Shown in pieces: positions 8,207 to 16,384 of a stretch of DNA of 64,000 nucleotides. The position numbers and the translations under genes are program-made. Within the stretch, counting starts at the first letter, position 1. The number at the start of each line of letters is the position of its first letter. This DNA comes from Ruminococcaceae bacterium FB2012 (lineage in GTDB: Bacteria > Bacillota > Clostridia > Oscillospirales > Ruminococcaceae): NCBI GenBank assembly GCA_900104495.1, contig FMXS01000017.1, forward strand, positions 1 through 64,000, written 5' to 3'. Under the pieces are notes generated by a model. It searched no databases. It had not been told where the DNA came from and saw nothing but the letters and a program-made list of their open reading frames with translations.

Positions 8207-8254
8207 GCCCCACCTCGCTTTTTTGTGCTATGTGACAAAACTTGCAAAATCATA

Positions 8255-8283
8255 TTGAAATGTTCACAGTTGTTTGATATAAT
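8255..8283 (+). promoter_or_regulatory. Promoter of the PurF-like gene
   Basis: TTGAAA (8255-8260) and TATAAT (8278-8283) with a 17-base spacer, immediately after composite repeat A and 34 bases ahead of the start codon. Confidence 0.85.
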
Positions 8284-8316
8284 AATTGTGTATTTTTTAG
8301 CGGGAGGTCATGCAGT

Positions 8317-9738
8317 ATGGGCGGATTTTTTGGCGCAGTTTGCAAGGACAAAACGGAGAACTGTATCTATGACGTTTTCTACGGCACCGACTACCATTCC
8401 CACCTCGGAACGAGACGTGCGGGTATCGTGGTTTACGGTGACAAGGGCTTCGACAGAGCGATACATAACATCGAGAACTCACCCTTCAGGACCAAGTTTG
8501 CCGACGATGTGAACTCCATGAACGGCTTCATGGGCATCGGATGCATCTCGGACTATGAACCTCAGCCCCTTATGGTAAGAAGCCACCTGGGCACCTACGC
8601 TATCACCACCGTGGGAAAGATCAACAATACCGAGGAGCTTCTTGAGCTTGTGTATAAGAACGGTCACACCCACTTTCTCGAAATGAGCGGCGGTGACATC
8701 AATGCCACGGAGCTGGTGGCGGCAGTCATCAATCAGTGCGATTCCATCGTGGACGGCATCAGGTTCGCTCAGGAACATATCCAGGGCTCCATGACCGTGA
8801 TGCTTATGACAGCCAAGGGCATCTATGCCGCCAGGGACAAGCTGGGCAGGACCCCCGTTGCTTTGGGCAAAAAGGAGGACGGCAGCGGAAGATGCATCTC
8901 CTTTGAATCCTTCGCTTATCTGAATCTGGGCTACGTCCATGACCGGGAGCTGGGACCCGGAGAGATCGTCTTTGTTGACGCCGACGGCGCCGAGACCCTT
9001 TCCGCTCCGCAGAAGAAAATGAAGATCTGCTCCTTCCTGTGGGTATATTACGGCTATCCCTGTTCATCATATGAAGGTGTCAGCGTGGAGAAAATGCGCT
9101 ATAACTGCGGAATGATGCTGGCCAAGCGGGACAATGTCACTCCCGATCTGGTGGCCGGCGTTCCCGATTCGGGCACGGCCCACGCTATCGGATATTCCAA
9201 CTACTCCAAGATACCTTTCTCGAGACCTTTTATAAAATACACTCCCACCTGGCCCAGGTCCTTTATGCCCGTGAACCAGTCCCAGCGCAACAGGATCGCT
9301 AAAATGAAGCTAATCCCCGTGGTGGACCTTATCAAGGACAAGAGCCTGCTGATGATCGACGATTCTATCGTCCGCGGCACACAGCTGAGGGAAACTACCG
9401 AGTTTCTCTACAACAGCGGTGCAAGAGAAGTACACATCCGTCCCGCCTGTCCTCCCCTGCTTTACGGATGCAAGTATCTGAACTTCTCGCGCTCCACTTC
9501 GGAAATGGAGCTGATAACCCGACGGGTCATCGCCAAGCGCGAGGGCGAGAACGTCTCCGACGAGGTGCTGAAGACCTACGCCGATCCCGACAGCCAGAAT
9601 TACAAGGAGATGCTCACCGAGATCAGCAAGGCCCTCAATTTCACTTCCCTGCGCTATCACCGCCTTGACGATATGATCGAGTCCATAGGCATCGACCCCG
9701 AATGCCTCTGCACCTACTGCTGGAACGGACATGAATAA
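8317..9738 (+). CDS. PurF-like amidophosphoribosyltransferase paralogue lacking the N-terminal Cys
   Basis: The 473-residue protein has the full two-domain plan of glutamine PRPP amidotransferase: an Ntn glutaminase-type domain (about 1-250) and a type I phosphoribosyltransferase domain with the PRPP loop LLMIDDSIVRGTQ at about 343-356, plus VPDSGTAHAIGYS. Classical PurF begins, after processing, with a catalytic Cys; here the mature start is MGGFFGAV, so the nucleophile is replaced by Gly. Cysteines at KICSF, PLLYGC and CLCTYC could bind an Fe-S cluster as in Bacillus PurF. The start has GGGAGG 9 bases upstream. It stands away from the pur genes at 61 kb. It may use ammonia directly or have a regulatory or different role; that is inference. 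Confidence 0.82.
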   Translation: MGGFFGAVCKDKTENCIYDVFYGTDYHSHLGTRRAGIVVYGDKGFDRAIHNIENSPFRTKFADDVNSMNGFMGIGCISDYEPQPLMVRSHLGTYAITTVGKINNTEELLELVYKNGHTHFLEMSGGDINATELVAAVINQCDSIVDGIRFAQEHIQGSMTVMLMTAKGIYAARDKLGRTPVALGKKEDGSGRCISFESFAYLNLGYVHDRELGPGEIVFVDADGAETLSAPQKKMKICSFLWVYYGYPCSSYEGVSVEKMRYNCGMMLAKRDNVTPDLVAGVPDSGTAHAIGYSNYSKIPFSRPFIKYTPTWPRSFMPVNQSQRNRIAKMKLIPVVDLIKDKSLLMIDDSIVRGTQLRETTEFLYNSGAREVHIRPACPPLLYGCKYLNFSRSTSEMELITRRVIAKREGENVSDEVLKTYADPDSQNYKEMLTEISKALNFTSLRYHRLDDMIESIGIDPECLCTYCWNGHE

Positions 9739-9845
9739 TTGATAGTTGATAATGGACAGTTGCTTGCATCGAAGCCGTTTTCGGCTTTCAGCTGTCCGTT
9801 ATCGGCTTTTATACTGTCAGCTATTGATTTGAAAGGATACAGACA
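9739..9845. repeat. Imperfect inverted repeat between the PurF-like gene and the MetRS gene
   Basis: GATAATGGACAGTT (9748-9761) pairs with AGCTGTCCGTTATC (9790-9803) with two weak positions, and an inner AAGCCG/CGGCTT hairpin sits in the loop. No long T-run follows. It may be an mRNA processing or weak termination structure or a degenerate mobile remnant. No promoter was recognised here, so the two genes may be cotranscribed. Confidence 0.55.
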
Positions 9846-11855
9846 ATGGGAAAGAACAACGATAACAGAAACTTTGAGATACCCCGCCCGGAGTTCCCGA
9901 AAAGAGCGGTCATCACCGGCGGTATGCCCTACGGCAATAAGGAACTCCATTTCGGACACGTCGGCGGGATGTTTGTGTTTGCCGATACCTTCGCCCGCTT
10001 CCTGCGGGACAGGATAGGCAGGGAAAACGTCATCTTCGTGGGCGGCACCGACTGCTACGGCTCGCCTATCGCCGAAGGCTGGCGCAAGAAGGTGGAAAAC
10101 GGCGAGTTTGAGGGCTCCCTCACCGACTTCGTTCAGCGCAATCACGACAAACAGCAGGAGACACTGGACGCCTACGGCATCTCCCCCAACCTCTTCGCGG
10201 CCTCGGGACTGGGAAGGTCCAAGGAGATACACGCCGAAGTCACCGATCTCTTCCTGCGTTCCCTTTACGAGAAGGGACAGCTGGAGAAAATATCCACAAT
10301 GCAGTTCTACGACGAGAAAGCAGGAGCCTTCTTAAACGGCAGACAGGTGGTAGGCAAATGCCCCGTTGAGGGCTGTCAGTCCGAGAAGGGCTACGCCGAC
10401 GAATGCGATCTCGGACATCAGTATATGCCCGAGGACCTTATCGACCCCGTCAGCACGCTGACAGGCGAACGTCCCACTATGCGCCCCGTCACCAACTGGT
10501 ATTTCAAGCTCTGCGACTACGAAAAGCTCCTCCAGGACTGGGTGGCCGATATGCAGAAGCGCAAGGACATCCGTCCCGTGGTATGGAAGACTATCTCGGA
10601 GTTCTTAAAGCCCCCGGTGATCTATGTCAAGCGGGAGTTTGAGGAGAAATACAAGGAGATAAAGGAACAGCTCCCCGCTCACGAATATATCGAGGAGCCG
10701 AAGAAGCCCTCCTTCACCATTGGCTTTGAAAAGCTGGCCGACTGCGAGGAAGCCAGCCGCGTACTGGCGAAAAACGGCATCCGTTTCCGCACAGGCAAGA
10801 AGCTGGTGCCCTTCAGACTTACCGGCAACATCGAATGGGGCGTGCCTGCTCCCGACCTGGAAAACAGCGGCGAAAAGCTTACCGTCTGGGTTTGGCCGGA
10901 GTCACTTTGGGCGCCTATCTCCTTCACCGAGACCTATCTCGAAAGCATCGGTCATGACCGCAGCGAGTGGAAGGATTACTGGTGCAGTCCGGATTCCACC
11001 GTTTATCAGTTCATCGGGCAGGACAACATCTACTTCTACGGAGTTGCCGAGCCCGCAATGTGGATGGCTCAGCAGAAGTCCGCAGAGAAGACCGCAGAGG
11101 TCCCCGAGGGCGAGCTGACGATGCCCGTTATCGTGGCGAATCACCATATACTGTTTTTGGACAAGAAAGCCTCCAGCTCCGGGGACGTCAAGCCGCCTAT
11201 GGCCGACGAACTGCTGAACTGGTACACCCCCGAACAGCTTCGTATGCACTGGCTCAGCCTGGGCCTCGGACAGCGTTCGGTGAGCTTTATGCCCAAGCCC
11301 TTCAATCCCGATGCCAAGCCCGAGGATGCGGACCCCGTTGTTAAGGAAGGCTTCCTGCTCTCCAACGTTTACAACCGCATCATCCGCACGGCTTTCTACA
11401 CGGCTCAGAAGGAGCTGGACGGCATCCTGCCGGCCTGCACACCCAGCGAAAAGGTGCTGGCCGAGGGCAAAAAGGCGGTGCTGGACTATGAGAGGCATAT
11501 GTCAAGATTCAACTTCCACCAGTGTACCTATGTGCTGGACAGCTACATCAGAAACGGCTCAAAGTACATGGCAAAGGTGCTGAACGGCGAAAGCAAGCCC
11601 CGTGACGAGCTTGAACAGGCCCTTGCGGACGTGTTCTATATCATCCGCATCGCGGGCATACTGCTTCACCCCATGGCTCCCTTCGGCACGGAAAAGCTGA
11701 GGGAATATTTACAGGTAGGAGAAGAGCTTTGGTCCTGGGAGCATATCTTTGAGCCCGTATCTTTCTTCACGGGAGAGGGCCACAAGCTGAAATTCCTCCC
11801 GCCGAGGACGGATTTCTTCACCCGCCACGAAAGCCAGTTTGAAAAAGAAGAATAA
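9846..11855 (+). CDS. metG: Methionyl-tRNA synthetase, divergent class
   Basis: The enzyme charges tRNA(Met) with methionine. Class I signature 1 is HFGH (residues 35-38, in NKELHFGHVGG), and the usual KMSKS loop is replaced by KKASSSG at about 439-445. A Cys/His zinc knuckle is present at about 172-191 (CPVEGC...CDLGH). The MetRS landmarks FVGGTDCYGSPIA, IEWGVPAPDLE and WPESLWAPISF are present, and an anticodon-binding helical domain fills residues 500-640. At 669 residues it lacks the C-terminal EMAP/Trbp-like extension. It resembles the second, divergent MetRS type reported in some Clostridia; whether a canonical copy exists elsewhere is unknown. Confidence 0.85.
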   Translation: MGKNNDNRNFEIPRPEFPKRAVITGGMPYGNKELHFGHVGGMFVFADTFARFLRDRIGRENVIFVGGTDCYGSPIAEGWRKKVENGEFEGSLTDFVQRNHDKQQETLDAYGISPNLFAASGLGRSKEIHAEVTDLFLRSLYEKGQLEKISTMQFYDEKAGAFLNGRQVVGKCPVEGCQSEKGYADECDLGHQYMPEDLIDPVSTLTGERPTMRPVTNWYFKLCDYEKLLQDWVADMQKRKDIRPVVWKTISEFLKPPVIYVKREFEEKYKEIKEQLPAHEYIEEPKKPSFTIGFEKLADCEEASRVLAKNGIRFRTGKKLVPFRLTGNIEWGVPAPDLENSGEKLTVWVWPESLWAPISFTETYLESIGHDRSEWKDYWCSPDSTVYQFIGQDNIYFYGVAEPAMWMAQQKSAEKTAEVPEGELTMPVIVANHHILFLDKKASSSGDVKPPMADELLNWYTPEQLRMHWLSLGLGQRSVSFMPKPFNPDAKPEDADPVVKEGFLLSNVYNRIIRTAFYTAQKELDGILPACTPSEKVLAEGKKAVLDYERHMSRFNFHQCTYVLDSYIRNGSKYMAKVLNGESKPRDELEQALADVFYIIRIAGILLHPMAPFGTEKLREYLQVGEELWSWEHIFEPVSFFTGEGHKLKFLPPRTDFFTRHESQFEKEE

Positions 11856-11942
11856 TACAGGCGGCGCTCCTGCACGGGCGGGGGCGCCGTATTGTATATC
11901 TTCACGTTTCCCGGGCGAATACAGAAATATGAAGGTGATATA

Positions 11943-12785
11943 ATGACAATGCTGAAAATAGCTCTTTTGCAGCTTGCTCCCGCGGGCAGTATTGCGGGGA
12001 ATCTTGAAAAAGGCATTGCCGCCTGCCGCAGGGCAAAAGCGTCGGGCGCGGACATCGCCCTGTTCCCGGAAATGTTCAGCATCGGATATGATATATATGA
12101 CCGCCCCGCCGAAGAATGGACCGCCGAAGCGGTCTCCGACGGGGACAGGTTCGTTTGTTCCTTCGGAGAACTGGCGGCGGAGCTGGATATGTCTGTCGGG
12201 ATAACTTTCCTCGAAAAGCACGTCCCGGGGCCCCGCAACACTTTGATGCTCTTTGACGGTCACGGGAAATGCGCGCTGAAATACTCCAAGGTCCACACCT
12301 GCGATTTTGATGCCGAAGCCGCACTTTCCCCGGGAGAGGGCTTCTCCGTCTGCGAGCTTGACACGGCGGAGGGGACAGTGAAGATCGGAGCCATGATCTG
12401 CTTTGACAGAGAGTTCCCCGAGAGCGCCCGCATCCTTATGCTGGAAGGTGCAGAGGTCATCCTTGCGCCCAACGCCTGCCCTATGGAGATAAACCGCCTT
12501 TCCGCCCTGCGGACCAGGGCTTACGAGAATATGTGCGCGGTGGCGACCTGCAATTATCCCGACAGCGTCCCCGACTGCAACGGGCATTCCACGGTGTTTG
12601 ACGGCGTGGCCTGGCTCCGGGACGAGCCGGGCGTCCGGGATATGTGCATCCTCGAAGCCGACGGCTCCGAGGGCATCTTCACCGCAGAGATAGACCTTGA
12701 TATGCTCCGGGAATACCGCGCCAGCGAAGTCATGGGGAAAACCTACCGTAAAGTGCGGGCATACGGACCGCTGACCTCCATTTGA
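11943..12785 (+). CDS. Carbon-nitrogen hydrolase (nitrilase superfamily)
   Basis: The 280-residue protein belongs to the nitrilase/omega-amidase superfamily, cytoplasmic enzymes that split amides or nitriles through a covalent thioester. The Glu-Lys-Cys triad is visible: Glu in ALFPEMF, Lys in LKYSKVH and Cys in AMICFDREFPE. The substrate cannot be named; candidates include N-carbamoylputrescine-like compounds or omega-amides. The start at ATG 11943 follows AAGGTGA; upstream in-frame codons lack a site. The stop codon overlaps the -35 box of the next promoter. An imperfect hairpin with a 7-base GGCGCCC-type core precedes the gene at about 11857-11895. Confidence 0.85.
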   Translation: MTMLKIALLQLAPAGSIAGNLEKGIAACRRAKASGADIALFPEMFSIGYDIYDRPAEEWTAEAVSDGDRFVCSFGELAAELDMSVGITFLEKHVPGPRNTLMLFDGHGKCALKYSKVHTCDFDAEAALSPGEGFSVCELDTAEGTVKIGAMICFDREFPESARILMLEGAEVILAPNACPMEINRLSALRTRAYENMCAVATCNYPDSVPDCNGHSTVFDGVAWLRDEPGVRDMCILEADGSEGIFTAEIDLDMLREYRASEVMGKTYRKVRAYGPLTSI

Positions 12786-12810
12786 CAAATCTCTGAGAAT
12801 GTGTTATAAT
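12782..12810 (+). promoter_or_regulatory. Promoter of cmk-plsC
   Basis: TTGACA (12782-12787) and TATAAT (12805-12810), both consensus, 17-base spacer. The -35 box overlaps the stop codon of the upstream hydrolase gene. Confidence 0.9.
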
Positions 12811-12844
12811 GAAAAGTACACCGTTAACGGAAGGAGCAGTTCTG

Positions 12845-14209
12845 ATGGGAATAAATGTGGCGCTTGACGGGCCTTCGGGAGCAGGAAAATCCACCATTGC
12901 AAAGAAGATCGCCGCCAGGCTCGGATATATATATGTTGATACCGGAGCGCTTTACCGCTCCGTGGCTTACTATACCGTTTCGCAGGGCATCAGCCCCGAC
13001 GACAGCAAAAAGGTCATTGCCGCTCTGGAGGGCTGCAAGGTAGGGCTGGAATACCGCGAAGGGTCCCAGTGCGTGATCGTCAACGGCGAGGACGTTTCGG
13101 GGAAGATACGCACTCCCGAGATCTCCATGGCTGCCTCAAAGGTCTCGGCAATACCCGAGGTCCGCAGCTTCCTGTTCGATCTTCAGAAGGATATTGCCGC
13201 AAAGAACGATATTATAATGGACGGACGGGACATCGGCACCGTGGTGCTTCCCGACGCGCAGGTCAAGATCTTTCTGACGGCCTCCGCCGAGGAGCGGGCC
13301 AACAGACGCTTCAAGGAGCTTCAGGAAAAGGGAGATCCTTCCACCTATGAGGAAGTGCTGGCCGACATCAATCAGCGGGACTACAACGATACCCACCGTG
13401 AGACCGCTCCCCTAAAAAAAGCCGAGGATGCCATAGAGGTGGACTCCACTTCAATGACCCTTGAAGAAGTCGTCAGTCATATCGCAGGGATAATCACCGA
13501 AAAGACAGGAGCCGCTCCCGTCAAGGTGAAGAAGGAGAAAAAGGAGCGCAAGCCCCTGCTGGACTTCTCGGGCGTCGAGCCCGTAAAGCGAGGGAAGAAG
13601 CTCAATCCCGTGAAGATGTTCTTCTATACTATATTAAGGTATATGGTGCTGGGCGGCTTCAAGATCGCCTATAATCTCAAATTCGAGGGCAAGGAGAACG
13701 TCCCCAAGGACGGAAGCAATATCTTCGCCTCCAATCACAGAGGCTATGTGGACCCCGTGTTCATCAGCCTTGCCTGCCGTGTGCCCAATACCTTCATGGC
13801 CAAGGAGGAACTGTTCCACTCCAAGAAGTTCTTCGTGTGGATAATCAAGAAGTTCGGAGCCTTCCCCGTGGAACGCGGCAAAGGGGATATGCAGGCTATA
13901 AACACATCCTTTGAAAAGCTCAATTCGGGACGCAACCTCGTCATCTTCCCGGAAGGGACACGCTCCCACGACGGCAAGGTGGGCAGAGGCAAGACCGGCG
14001 TGGCTCTTATCGCCGCGGTGGCGCAGTGCCCGGTCATTCCCGTGGGAATAAACTACCAGGGCGAGAAGCTCAAATTCAGAAAGAAAGTCGTGATCCGTTT
14101 CGGCAAGCCTATCAGCCCCGAACAACTGAAGATCACCACCCCCGGCGCCAAGGAGCTGAAACTGCTGAGAACAACGATCATGGACGCGATCGTGGATCTG
14201 GTGCATTGA
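12845..14209 (+). CDS. cmk-plsC: Fusion of cytidylate kinase and 1-acylglycerol-3-phosphate acyltransferase
   Basis: Residues 1-225 are a complete CMP/dCMP kinase: P-loop GPSGAGKST at 9-17, YVDTGALYRSVAYY, MDGRDIGTVVLPDA and RDxxDxxRExxPL (RDYNDTHRETAPL). After a basic linker (about 226-265, VKVKKEKKERKP) a PlsC-type domain follows with the HX4D motif NHRGYVD at about 297, KEELFHSKKF, PVERGK and FPEGTRS at about 368. The first half phosphorylates CMP; the second acylates lysophosphatidate at the membrane. A strong AAGGAG site 8 bases before ATG 12845 sets the start. In many Clostridia cmk, plsC, ispH and rpsA are separate neighbours; here they are two fused pairs. Confidence 0.93.
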   Translation: MGINVALDGPSGAGKSTIAKKIAARLGYIYVDTGALYRSVAYYTVSQGISPDDSKKVIAALEGCKVGLEYREGSQCVIVNGEDVSGKIRTPEISMAASKVSAIPEVRSFLFDLQKDIAAKNDIIMDGRDIGTVVLPDAQVKIFLTASAEERANRRFKELQEKGDPSTYEEVLADINQRDYNDTHRETAPLKKAEDAIEVDSTSMTLEEVVSHIAGIITEKTGAAPVKVKKEKKERKPLLDFSGVEPVKRGKKLNPVKMFFYTILRYMVLGGFKIAYNLKFEGKENVPKDGSNIFASNHRGYVDPVFISLACRVPNTFMAKEELFHSKKFFVWIIKKFGAFPVERGKGDMQAINTSFEKLNSGRNLVIFPEGTRSHDGKVGRGKTGVALIAAVAQCPVIPVGINYQGEKLKFRKKVVIRFGKPISPEQLKITTPGAKELKLLRTTIMDAIVDLVH

Positions 14210-14210
14210 A

Positions 14211-16208
14211 ATGTTAACAGAGTGTAAAATTTTGGTTGCAAAGACCGCAGGTTTCTGTTTTGGTGTAGACAGGGCCGTAAAAATAGTGTATAATGAATTA
14301 GATATCCGAAATAATGTTGTGACGTTAGGGCCTTTGATCCATAACGGAAAATTCGTTGCCGATCTCGAAAGCAGAGGGTGCAGAGCCGTCTCGCTGGAGG
14401 AGGTCAGAGCGGATAATACCGTCGTGATACGTTCCCACGGAGTCGCCAAGGATGTCTTCGACAGGCTGGCTGAAATAGGCTGCACCGTCGTGGATGCCAC
14501 CTGCCCTTTCGTTGAGCGCATACACAAGAAGGCCGCCGAGAATTCCGCCGAAGGGCGCACGGTGCTCATCGCCGGAGACCCCGCTCACCCGGAAGTCCAG
14601 GGGATAAAGGGTCACTGCAGCGGAGAATGCTATGTGTTTGACGGGTGTGAAGAGCTTGAAAGTTTAGTGAAAAGCGGCGTCCTCGCTGAAAAAAAGCTTG
14701 CAATTTTATCGCAGACGACGTATAATAAAAAGAAATGGGATGAGTGCTGCGAGCTGGCAGCAAGGCTCCTCCCGCAGGCGAAGATATACCATACCATATG
14801 CAGCGCTACCGCAGAAAGGCAGGCCGAGGCCGCCGAGCTGGCACAGAAGGCGGATGTTATGGTGATCGTCGGAGGGCGGCTCAGTTCCAATACTCACAAG
14901 CTCAAAGCCGTGTGCGAAGGCTATTGCCCCACCTATCTTATCGAGGGTGCGGACGAGCTTAAAGGAATAGACTTTTCGTCTGCAAAAATCATCGGGATCT
15001 CTGCAGGAGCTTCGACTCCTGCTTATATAATCAAGGAGGTAGTTCGGACCATGAGTGAAATCATCAACAATGAAGAGGAGTTTAACTTCGAGGAGGCACT
15101 GGAGGCGTCTCTGAAGCCTATACATATAGGAAAGAGAGTGCAGGGCACTGTTTTGAGTGTAAACAGCAACGAAGTCTATGTTGACCTCGGAACCAAGCAG
15201 CAGGGCATCATCCCCGCAGCAGAACTCAGCGACGATCCCGGCGTTAAGCCCGAGGATGTAGTCAAGGTGGGCGACGTTGTGGACCTTATCGTCCTCAAGC
15301 CCAACGACCAGGAGGGCATCGTAACACTGTCCAAGAAGCGCGTTGACGCAGCAGTCGGCTTTGAAAAGATCATGGCTGCCAAGGAAGAGGGTACTGTCCT
15401 CACAGGCGTTGTTACCAACGTTATCAAGGGCGGCGTGCTGGTTTCCTGCTTCGGCGTAAAGGTGTTCATCCCCGCTTCCCATGCGGCTCCCAAGAGAGAC
15501 TTTGACCTCAACTCGCTGCTCCGTCAGCAGGTAGAGTTCAAGATCATTGAAGTTACCGAGAACAAGCAGAGAGCTGTCGGCTCCATCAAGGAAGTTGCCA
15601 AGGCTCAGAAGGCTGCCGCACAGATCTCGTTCTTCGAGAATACCAAGGTGGGCGATACCGTTACAGGCGAAGTCAAGAGCATCACCGATTACGGCGTGTT
15701 CGTTGACCTGGGCGGCGTTGACGGCCTCGTAAGAAGAGCCGATCTGTCCTGGAACCGCTTCAAGCATCCTTCCGAGATCGTTTCTGTCGGCGACAAGATC
15801 GAAGTTACCATCAAGGACATCGACCCCGAGACCAAGAAGGTCGCTCTCACCTATAAGAAGGATTCCGAGAATCCCTGGGAGATCTTCAGAGCAAACTTTG
15901 AGCAGGGCCAGGTAATCAAGGCAACTGTCGTTTCCATCACTTCCTTCGGCGCCTTTGCTCAGATCATCAACGGCGTTGACGGCCTTATCCACATCTCGCA
16001 GATCGCCAACAAGAGAGTTGACAATGTTGCCGATATCCTCAAGGTGGGCGACGAGGTCGAGGTCAAGATCACTGAGATCGATCCCGAGAAGAAGCGCATC
16101 AGCCTCTCCATGAGAGCTCTGCTCCCCGAAGAGGAGGATGAAGCAGTCTACGATACCGAGGAGGCCGAGGCCGAAGAGTCGGAGGAGACTGAGGGCTCTG
16201 AGGAATAA
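14211..16208 (+). CDS. ispH-rpsA: Fusion of HMB-PP reductase IspH and ribosomal protein S1
   Basis: The N-terminal 280 residues are 4-hydroxy-3-methylbut-2-enyl diphosphate reductase, the last step of the MEP isoprenoid pathway. Three Fe-S cysteines are seen: KTAGFCFGV (C16), VDATCPFV (about C98) and HTICSATAERQ (about C197). From about residue 300 four S1 RNA-binding repeats follow (HIGKRVQGTVLSV, EEGTVLTGVVTNV, KVGDTVTGEVKSI and FEQGQVIKATVVSI), ending in a Glu-rich tail. The gene starts 1 base after the cmk-plsC stop, so translation is probably coupled. IspH-S1 fusions are known in Clostridia. An internal AAGGAGG at 15033-15039 before ATG 15051 could also yield free S1. Confidence 0.94.
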   Translation: MLTECKILVAKTAGFCFGVDRAVKIVYNELDIRNNVVTLGPLIHNGKFVADLESRGCRAVSLEEVRADNTVVIRSHGVAKDVFDRLAEIGCTVVDATCPFVERIHKKAAENSAEGRTVLIAGDPAHPEVQGIKGHCSGECYVFDGCEELESLVKSGVLAEKKLAILSQTTYNKKKWDECCELAARLLPQAKIYHTICSATAERQAEAAELAQKADVMVIVGGRLSSNTHKLKAVCEGYCPTYLIEGADELKGIDFSSAKIIGISAGASTPAYIIKEVVRTMSEIINNEEEFNFEEALEASLKPIHIGKRVQGTVLSVNSNEVYVDLGTKQQGIIPAAELSDDPGVKPEDVVKVGDVVDLIVLKPNDQEGIVTLSKKRVDAAVGFEKIMAAKEEGTVLTGVVTNVIKGGVLVSCFGVKVFIPASHAAPKRDFDLNSLLRQQVEFKIIEVTENKQRAVGSIKEVAKAQKAAAQISFFENTKVGDTVTGEVKSITDYGVFVDLGGVDGLVRRADLSWNRFKHPSEIVSVGDKIEVTIKDIDPETKKVALTYKKDSENPWEIFRANFEQGQVIKATVVSITSFGAFAQIINGVDGLIHISQIANKRVDNVADILKVGDEVEVKITEIDPEKKRISLSMRALLPEEEDEAVYDTEEAEAEESEETEGSEE

Positions 16209-16308
16209 TCCGCAGACTTCGGAATATAATAATTTCGCTCGTTCAACACAAGCACAGACGAAGGACAGTTCAGATGCAGGTCCTTTGCCGGCAGTTTGAA
16301 AAAGCAGC

Positions 16309-16333
16309 AAGGGGGCGAGTTTCGTCCCCTTTT
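16309..16333 (+). terminator. Terminator after ispH-rpsA
   Basis: Stem AAGGGGGCGA / TCGTCCCCTT (one G-U pair) followed by TTTCTATTT, 100 bases past the rpsA stop. It separates the fused-gene operon from the PBP gene. Confidence 0.75.
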
Positions 16334-16384
16334 CTATTTCAGCGGACGAAGGGAGGTATTTGATCCGCTTGCGGCGGAGACGAT

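Larger units (their letters stand above)
7692..8215 (+). repeat. Composite GC-rich intergenic repeat, copy A
   Basis: This non-coding stretch is related to an inverted copy at 54580-55055. Shared blocks occur in the same order: an 18-base identical segment CCGAAGGGGTTCGGGGGC (7695-7712), GATTCTGCTCC, CACTTTGGCTC, GGGGGACGGAAAGACGCTC, TCGCTGTTTCCTGCGAGTGC, GATTTGTCCAC, GTGCAGCGCCG, CGCCGAGTGGGACGCTGTCC and TGCAAGGGCTCTGCCCTTGA. Its 3' half is a string of small hairpins, e.g. AAGGGCTCTGCCCTT, GGGGCTCTGCCCC and CCAGGGC...GCCCTGG. ORFs across it look like chance frames. I see no transposase or clear target-site duplication. Confidence 0.85.

Noticed and set aside
7769..8512. 247-codon plus-strand reading frame across composite repeat A
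   Set aside because: It crosses repeated GC-rich hairpins and the real promoter and start of the 8317 gene, has no ribosome binding site and shows no protein-like pattern.
9739..9845. T-box leader for the MetRS gene
   Set aside because: The gap is only 107 bases and has no T-box sequence or specifier loop.
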